DNA of 64,000 nt from Ancylostoma caninum (Eukaryota; Nematoda; Chromadorea; Rhabditida; Ancylostomatidae): contig JBAJFG010000047.1 in NCBI GenBank assembly GCA_037903475.1, forward strand, positions 3,076,001 through 3,140,000, in the 5' to 3' direction. Below are positions 57,476 to 64,000 of this stretch, piece by piece (the stretch's first letter is position 1; each line of letters starts with the position of its first letter). The notes beneath the pieces are model-generated. The model saw only the letters and a program-made list of their open reading frames with translations, made no database searches and had not been told where the DNA came from. A program made the translations under genes and the position numbers.

Positions 57476-57925
57476 CTCACTTCGTGCTAGACGTGTCCTT
57501 GCACCTTCACGGCATAACACGCTGTCGCGCACCGATGGCAAAAATGCGCTTGGATTGCTTGAAAGCCGAATGAGTCCCGCGCTCACGCAAAGGGTTTTAC
57601 GTCCGGGCAACGCGACAGCATCGCACGCATCTCCGTTGAGCAGCTGAGTCACGGGCTCCACCGGGCTTCATTAGGTCAGAGTAGTCCTGTAGAGCATGTC
57701 TTCGTTTAAGCGGAGATCAGTGAGAGACTTTCACACCTGGTAGTCGGCCTATACATATATGTACACGTTGTATCAGCATACAACATATCCAACAAAAACC
57801 GTATGGTCGAAAATGTTTCGTTCTGAAGGTGAACCGCAAAACTGATCGATTAGGAACTAATACCGTGGGTGGTGAAACAGAGCAGGTAACAGTTCAATTT
57901 AGTCAGCAGGGTAGAGTTTTACATT

Positions 57926-59295
57926 CGAAAACACTTTCCCAATATTCGAATAATCGAGTTTTCGAATTTTTGCGGACCTCCGAATTTTCAAATACTTGAA
58001 ATTTCGAATTTTTGCGAACCATCAAATTTTCGATTATTCGAACTTCCAAATTCATTGAATCCACCGAATTTCCGAACTTCTAGGGATCCCGAATTTTCGA
58101 ATGTTCGAATTCTCGAATTTTTGCTAGCCACCGAATTTTTGAATATTCGAACTTTCGGATGTTCGAATATTTATTCGTATAACATTCCATTTGTTAAAAA
58201 CATTTTGTACCCATGCATGTAGGCGAACAAGGCGATATTTCTCCCAGTCACAATGGGCATGAAACTTTTCGTGCTGCTGTGGATTGGTCCCTTATCGGTC
58301 TTAGAATTGCAACTGGTTGAAATTCCTAAGCTTAGGAACGCCTATTTCACTTGAGGTTTCGTACCATCATAGAAGGATGTTAAGGGAATGAAACCCTTCG
58401 TCCTTGAAAAGGCTTTAGCTTTAATATCTCAATATATGTACTCAATATTTAACAAAACAAGCCATGTTATTGAATGTAGAGGTATTGACGCGGTAAAAAT
58501 AATTTTGTGTACAGTGGTTCAATTACCATGAGTTCCCAGCTGTGAATGAAAAAGCGTCAGCGATATAAAAAAACACTGCGTATTATGCGGTACCTCATTA
58601 TTACTTCTTTTTATCCGGTCCAAATGCATGCTTGTACTCTGAATTTCAAAACCAACAGAACTTCTACAACGAGAAGTCGGAGTATGTTTGGGCAGAAAGG
58701 ATAATAAGAGGATATCAAGGGTTTGTGTGAACTTTGAGTTCCATAACTAACGGTTATGTACTTAGAAACAGTTTAAACGAAGCAGTAGTCGGAAATCAGC
58801 TAAATATAAGGAGGAATGCTGTGTAAAATTTTTTTATTATAGTTTGCGCTTCACTTACATAGTTCTGTACGAAAGGCTTGAATAATCAGAAGCTTAGTTG
58901 GAACTGCTGGTTTCCCAATTGTTTAGAAAAGTAAATATTTAGGTTTTGCTGGGGAGATCTTCGTCGCCATTTCAAATGCGGTTGGCGGCTTTAGAATGCG
59001 TGCAAAGATACGAGCAGGTTTTCTAAAAAAATTGAGATTGAAATGAGAAATTGGACTGGGGTTTCAATTGGAATGGTTCTTCAGCGAGAATGTGGATCTC
59101 AAATAACAATTGCGAAGCAGAACAATTCCAAATATTCGAATTTTCGGCCTAAAATTTTTGAATATTCGAATTTTCGAATTTTTTGGGCCCCCGAATTTTA
59201 GAATTCTCGAACTTTCGAATTTTTCGCATCCTCGGAACTTCCGAATATTCGAATTTTCGAACATTCGAACATTCGAATAAGTATTCGAATTTTAT
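57926..59295. repeat. Two AT-rich TTCGAA-type repeat blocks flanking 0.9 kb
   Basis: Blocks at 57926-58185 and 59125-59295 are built from TATTCGAATTTTCGAATTTT-like words with interspersed GGACCTCCGAATTT or GGGCCCCCGAATTT segments. The unit is self-complementary, so the blocks can be read as direct or inverted repeats. The 0.9 kb between them has no recognised gene. They may be the ends of one element, but I could not fix boundaries. Confidence 0.5.
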
Positions 59296-59391
59296 TCGAT
59301 CCGGTCAGAGCTCGAGCGCAGGGGTGGGACACTAGCAGAACATCACCTGTTCCACTGGAGTAGGCGGGCGGGGCTAAAACTTTAAGTGCTT

Positions 59392-59761
59392 TCTGATGTT
59401 CATTGAAGATACATTTTACGGATGTTTGGAGATACAAATGACAAGGTTTGCATGGTGATACATTTTACGGGTGTTCTGATAAGGCGTTCATTTCATTCTT
59501 AGTCGGAGGCTTAACCATTGACGGTGTCGATCCGGATGGCTCAGCTGGTGAGGCAGTGGACTCTTAAGATTGGTATCATGGCACGATTCCTGAATCATTT
59601 TGTTTGACGATACATTTGACGAGATTTGTTTGGCAATACATTTTACGGGACTTCTTGTTTGGCAATACATTTGACGGGCTTCGTTTGCCTAGGTAGTTGG
59701 CAAGCTCGTCTGCGAGGTTGCCAAACAAACCTTGCCAAATGTATCATCAATGAACATCAGA
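59392..59761. mobile_element. 370-bp MITE with internal TACATTTTACGG repeats and a tRNA-Lys-like core
   Basis: The left end TCTGATGTTCATTGAAGATA and right end ATCATCAATGAACATCAGA are inverted copies. Inside, units such as GTTTGGCAATACATTTGACG repeat (about 59600-59690), and a tRNA-like stretch lies in the middle. Same design as the MITE at 44505-45152: inverted ends, short tandem repeats, tRNA-like centre. Confidence 0.6.
59531..59600 (+). tRNA. tRNA-Lys(CUU)-like sequence, probably a pseudogene
   Basis: TGGCTCAGCTGG (59537-59548) fits the A box, GGACTCTTAAGAT resembles the anticodon arm of tRNA-Lys with anticodon CTT, and GGCACGATTCC (59580-59590) is a B box with two changes. The 3' half does not pair well. 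Treated as a decayed tRNA inside a MITE. Confidence 0.35.
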
Positions 59762-60025
59762 GCTGCCCCTTTCCCTTTTCAGGTCTAGCCACCGGTTTAT
59801 TCAGTGCATGGAATGCATGGTCTAAATGGACAGAGTGTAAATGGTGAGGTTATTACAAAATAGAGATCCGCACCGCTAATATTCCATGGAGTGCAACCAA
59901 ATTCTTCTACTTCTTCTAGTTCTTAGAGACTTGTACCATACAACAACTCTCCCACTACTATTTCCAATTACGAGCTTTGTTTAGTAGCACCTATGCCATC
60001 TCTCTGCCATGTTTACAATGGATGG

Positions 60026-60268
60026 CAATGGCGGTGGCCCATCCGCGGCCTCGAGAAGGACGCAGCGCGACCGCCCCGCACGCGCCGGGATCCGTGTCGT
60101 CTGCTGCCGGGATGCTATTTCTAGTCTTTTTCTGTTCGATTTGGTCGAAAATCCTTAAAATCTGGTAGAAAAGCTGCTGAATATAGAAGTACAGCAGCAG
60201 AAAACATCGTTTGCGACGCGCGACGCGGTTGCGCATTTCTCGAGGCCGCGGATGGGCCACCGCCATTG
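60026..60268. mobile_element. 243-bp MITE with long GC-rich terminal inverted repeats
   Basis: The left end CAATGGCGGTGGCCCATCCG, continuing CGGCCTCGAGAA, is matched by the inverse on the right, ending CGGATGGGCCACCGCCATTG; about 32 bp are paired almost perfectly. The interior is non-coding (the 145-codon minus-strand frame is the repeat read through). The target duplication is not clear. Confidence 0.8.
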
Positions 60269-60440
60269 ACGTTGACTGTATGTGATGGCGGTAGAAATGG
60301 ATGTGGAATGTAAAAAAAAAGCATTTGTAACGCAGTTTCACTAAGATTTTATTGTGGGATACATTAGCTGACACAAAGTACACCAACGTCAGCATCGGAA
60401 AATCGCTATTGCCATACCCATCAGACAAGTAGCTTGTCTT

Positions 60441-61287
60441 CTAATGCGCCTTCTTTCCTTTATGGGCCTTTTTCCATGGAAAAATTCCATGATGGAAACC
60501 TAGAAAGGATTATAGTCGGCGCTAAGCTGGTTGAAGAAGATGAATAAGAAGAAGCGAAGCAGAAGAGAGAATAAACTAATGCAAAGAGAACCTGCTTCAA
60601 ATACTCACCGATTGCAGGGAAGTGGTGCTGGAAACAAATTTTCAGTTGCAAGTTTTGGAAGCATGATTCTGATGTGCAAAAAAAGTGGAAACAATGAGAT
60701 GTAAAATTGGCCTAGTCAGAACTCACAGTAACATAAACAGGAGCTGCTGCTACAACATGGTGACTGACTGCTGGAATGCTTTCATAAATCGATACGATTA
60801 TCGGGTTCAATTTGTGCTCAATCCAACAGACACTATTTCGAAGGAGGCTGCATGTTACTCCGTCATAGTATTCCTACTGTTAACCTTCAGTTGTTCACCC
60901 GTGTGACTTACCTACGTGGTGGCCGTGGTGACCATGCTCGAAGCTAGCGTTGGACCTGTAATCTCATTATGGTACTGTTGATAGAGCTGTTGCAAACTCT
61001 CTACAAATTCGTCTTCGAAGTGATGACGGCTTAATTAGAATTGGAAAATCCCAACTTTATAGTAATCTGTATATGGGAAAATGTTTTAGTTAACATGACT
61101 TCTCTCGCAGGTTATCTCTCCTCTTCTAACGGTGATCACTTTCATATCAACCTCCTACAGTTCCTACCAGAAAACACTGAGGGCTATCGAAAAAGCCCAA
61201 AGCGGAAAACTCTATTTCTATGTGAAATCAGACCAACCTGAGAGCGAAAGAAATGAAAAGGACGAGAAGAAAGTAGTGAGAAATCAT
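60441..61287 (-). CDS. GPWK-family small secreted His-rich peptide, copy J
   Basis: Five minus-strand exons: 61287-61238, 60955-60912, 60770-60727, 60627-60609 and 60499-60441, 216 nt, 71 residues plus TAG. Exon 1 is the signal peptide MISHYFLLVLFISFALR. Exon 2 gives SNASFEHGHHGHHV, exon 3 AVSHHVVAAAPVYVT, the 19-nt exon 4 HHFPAI, exon 5 GFHHGIFPWKKAHKGKKAH. The hinge is FPWK instead of WGPWK. About a fifth of the residues are His, many in HH pairs, which suggests metal binding (inference). Phases are 2-1-0-1 and sites GT-AG. An upstream in-frame ATG (61312) lies too close to the TATA box (61325-61330) to be the likely start. Confidence 0.85.
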
Positions 61288-61324
61288 TGCTGAAAGCGGT
61301 GTCTGCTGCTTCATTGTTCCCCCC

Positions 61325-61397
61325 TATATACTATTGCACTCTATTCTATTTTTCGCATGACTCTTGAAAAACATTATATAAACCTGAAATTCTGGAT
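61325..61397 (-). promoter_or_regulatory. Promoter of copy J: TATA box and conserved upstream element
   Basis: Minus strand: CCAGAATTTCAGGTTTATA, spacer, TGTTTTTCAAGAG (61397-61361), then TATATAGGGG (61330 down to 61321), about 38 nt before the ATG at 61287. Confidence 0.7.
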
Positions 61398-61649
61398 TCT
61401 GTGGGGCTTACTTGAGTGTGGTTCCAAGTTGAGCCGTACTGAAATTGTGTTTTTCTTCCGCAATTATGTGAGAATTATTGCGGTTCCTGAAACTGCAGGG
61501 TGGGCCAGAACTATACGGATTGGTTGAAAGGCTGAGTTGAATAATAAGTTGCGGCTTCTCCATATTCTTTTTTTTTTGCTGAAGTATGAGCTCCATTTGA
61601 GCGTGTGTCATACTTAGACAAAATGTCGGAATGACCTCAGCATCCGCGT

Positions 61650-61785
61650 AGCCATTCGCAAGGACCGCAGTAGCTACTCGGAAGGACCGCAGCAGATATT
61701 TGGAAGAGTCGCAGCAGGAAACCAGAAGCACCGCAGATCACCTGTCGGTAGTTCCAGTTCTCTGCTGCGGTCCTTCGAAAAATTG
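61650..61785. repeat. GGAAGGACCGCAGCAG short tandem repeat with inverted end
   Basis: Imperfect units CAAGGACCGCAGTAG, GGAAGGACCGCAGCAG and GGAAGAGTCGCAGCAG are followed by the inverse CTGCTGCGGTCCTTC near 61759-61776. Probably a small decayed foldback element. Confidence 0.5.
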
Positions 61786-61799
61786 TCCGAGTAAACAAT

Positions 61800-63300
61800 T
61801 AGCAGCTTTGATTTTACTGTTTACAGATATACCGACTGTTTTCCTCAACTCTTCCTACGTCTGGCTTTCTCTCCCATAAATGTGGTCCTATTAGTTAACC
61901 AGAACAAACTCCTCCGGCACCTGTTGAAGCCGGCCTCAATTGTGGACCACATGCAGCTGTTGTAACGCTTCCAGAGGGGGAAGCACAGAAGTGGTATGCC
62001 CACTTCACAATTGGGGATTGTGGCTTAGAACATCCTCATTTGGGTTCCGGACGCTAGTTCAAAGTAGATGGAGACGATTATTCTTAAGGATTCTCAAGGA
62101 TTTGTTGTGGGTTTGAGGAATAACGGATGCTGACTCTCATCAATGTGTAAATTTAGCTAACGCATTCCGTGAAGAACGTTTAGCAGCTTAGCAGCCTGTA
62201 TGAGGAGATCTCTCACATTGGGCAGCTTGACTCTGCGTAAGCTCCACCAAGATACAATAGAGAGATTCGCATAGGATAGATTTCTTCTTTTGTCAACTTC
62301 ACTGGCCTCAACCACTCATGCATCTCTTATTTTGCTTTCAGATGCACTTCATTCAGTAACATCCAAGATGCCGTCGAGAGACACAAACAGAGTAAAAATA
62401 AAGTAGCTTCAAGCAGTGCGTCTTTCATTTTTCTTGGAATTGAGAACCACCTTGCCTCCGGTGGCATTGGTTCAAAAGGGAGGGGGCTACATAACTCACT
62501 CGTAGTGATTGATGTTTCTTGTGAAAGAGGTATTACGGTACGAAACGGTAGAGGATGACATGTGTAGCACTTCAGTATGTTGCTGTTATATCGCATTTCC
62601 CTTCACTGATGCATACAACACCTGGCCAGAGACTCGAGCATAGCCAGGAAATCAAGGCTAGCATTCATCCAAGCAAATCCAGCTTAGCAAACTAACTATT
62701 CACTCTTGCTCTTAACATAGCGTTGTCTATAGGGTGATCAATCACGCAAGCCACCGTTGGTGTGTTTCGTTCCACGAATTCCAGCCGAGGAGAGGAAGCA
62801 GAGAAAGGAGCACTAGTCACCGAAGTTATGATGGGTGGATGGCCTAGTGGCTTCACGGATGTCATATTGGCTCCATCATGGGAGCTAACGCGGCCAAGGT
62901 CTTCTCAAGCTTCTAGCTGAACACAAACTTTAGATGCTGGGATGGGAACCCTAGTTTTACAGCAGCGTCCTTTCTTACAGCACTGAAAGTATCTCTCTAG
63001 ATTGTGCGTTTTTACTCATATCAGGATTCCTGATGGGATTGGCTTACCCCGATGTGGAGCAGAAGGAGACTATTCAAAAATGCCACACCAGACCAGTAGC
63101 CTTTCTCAGTGGGGAGCTTCCTCAACCTTCCTCAGTGAGGCGCTTAGGAATCTCGCCAACTACATATGAACTATCCAGTTTGCAGGGTTGCATGTGACTA
63201 ATTGATTTTGAAGAAAAGTTTTATTCTAATGCGTTATGCAAGACGGCCGTCAACCTGCAAGTGATGAAACCACCAACTGCCAACAATTTCACTACGTTGT
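61800..63300. other. Gene-free stretch, nothing recognised
   Basis: Open frames are at most about 90 codons, without motifs. No terminal repeats, RNA genes or family exons were seen between copies J and K. Confidence 0.4.
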
Positions 63301-63318
63301 CAGCAGAAGGAGGAACTC

Positions 63319-63615
63319 TTAATGCTTTCTGTGAGAATTTCTGTTCCTACGTGCGGCTTTTCGGTGCTTGAATGGGAAGTAGCCACCATAGCCAAATCCT
63401 GAAATTGGAAACCATTTTCCTATGGGAGCAATCGAAATAAGGTAGGATAACACATGAACAGCACATACCGGAAAATGAGTGGTAAGTAGGGATGGGCTGA
63501 AATGAAAGCAATCCATATAACCAACATATTGTCTTTTGTCAGCATTACTCGAAAGTGAAACTTACGGCGTAGTACAGTGGAGAAGCTGCGGCTACCATAG
63601 GTACGTGCCCATACT
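63319..63615 (-). CDS. GPWK-family small secreted peptide, copy K, 3' part only
   Basis: Three minus-strand exons are visible: 63615-63566 (EYGHVPMVAAASPLYYA), 63496-63469 (PIPTYHSFS plus one base) and 63398-63319 (GFGYGGYFPFKHRKAARR, then a tail ending SHRKH and TAA). Phases 1-0-1 match exons 3-5 of the family, and lengths (50, 28, 80 nt) keep the frame. The hinge is FPFK rather than GPWK, followed by HRKAAR as in copy D. I did not recognise exons 1-2 in the remaining 385 bases; they are probably beyond the right edge. The visible exons have no defect. Confidence 0.75.
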
Positions 63616-64000
63616 CTAAAGAAATCAGAGACCATCGTTCCAGTAATTTACATTTCTTTTCTATTTTGGCGATGAACTTGTTGTTATTTGTCAGGAAACG
63701 TCACACAAAACCTGTCTCATGGAAATAGGAAAAGGGAAATCTGACGCTGCCTAAACGAGTCAGATCCTGGCCACCATCAGGCTGACCCCTCACCTACGAT
63801 AGAAGATGGTTAGCGCTTTTCTCTAATGGATCTTTAACTGCTCTGAATTAGCACTCCGGTAACGGCTGCTCTTCATCCCCTCTTTGTGTCTTGTGGTTAT
63901 CTCTTAGTACACTGATTATACTTTCGTTCAGTAATGAAAGATTCAAGATTTTTCTGCATTCTTACTGCTTTCTCAAGTGCGTGCAGCACTGCGTGCAAGA

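Overview
This is nuclear DNA of a multicellular eukaryote, almost certainly a nematode and probably a strongylid (hookworm-like) worm. Genes have several very small exons with TTTCAG-type acceptors, AATAAA signals and short 5' leaders. An F-box gene of nematode type is present, and the rest is dense with mariner, foldback/MITE, Helitron, Penelope-like and LINE debris. The species assignment is inference; nothing in the window names it. There is no operon, rRNA or CRISPR array.

The main content is a scattered family of tiny secreted peptide genes on both strands that I cannot match to a named family. I call it the GPWK family here. A member has a 17-residue signal-peptide exon of exactly 50 nt, a Gly/His/Tyr-rich middle, often a VVAAA-type hydrophobic stretch, and a last exon with a (G/F)PWK-like hinge and a Lys/Arg/His-rich tail. 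Intron phases run 2-1-0-1. Apparently intact members are A (2.2-4.05 kb, minus), B (7.3-8.5 kb, minus), D (13.8-15.4 kb, plus), G (37.3-38.8 kb, minus), H (47.7-50.4 kb, minus), J (60.4-61.3 kb, minus) and the 3' half of K (63.3-63.6 kb, minus). Broken members are C (9.8-11.2 kb), E (24.2-26.3 kb, micro-exon split by a 1.8 kb foldback element), F (28.1-33.7 kb, last exon missing) and I (53.6 kb, only exon 1). All with a promoter in view share a TATA box and an upstream element resembling AATTTCAGGTTTNC followed by GTTTTTC. This suggests co-regulation. G and H lie in a segmental duplication.

The other real gene is an 8-exon F-box protein gene (20.2-23.4 kb, plus), with one intron-phase conflict.

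Mobile DNA, left to right: a decayed Penelope-like relic (0.1-1.45 kb); a 165-bp MITE (6.0 kb) sharing termini with a 1.9 kb element (16.2-18.1 kb); the foldback in gene E; a non-autonomous Helitron (28.9-29.8 kb); a Penelope-like element carrying a second one inserted with a 10-bp target duplication (30.6-33.1 kb); mariner relics (34.9-36.2, 40.3-40.9, 48.4-49.6 kb); and a LINE (44.1-47.5 kb) whose ORF1 is split by a MITE carrying a minisatellite and a tRNA-Ser-like sequence, and whose endonuclease ORF is split by a 917-bp TIR element. Further MITEs and minisatellites fill 56-60 kb. Hammerhead-ribozyme-like motifs mark Penelope-like ends at several places.

Gene-free stretches with nothing recognisable: about 4.2-5.9, 11.3-13.6 (one possible exon scrap), 26.4-28.0, 41.0-41.5, 42.3-43.8, 52.5-53.5, 54.1-56.2 and 61.8-63.3 kb.
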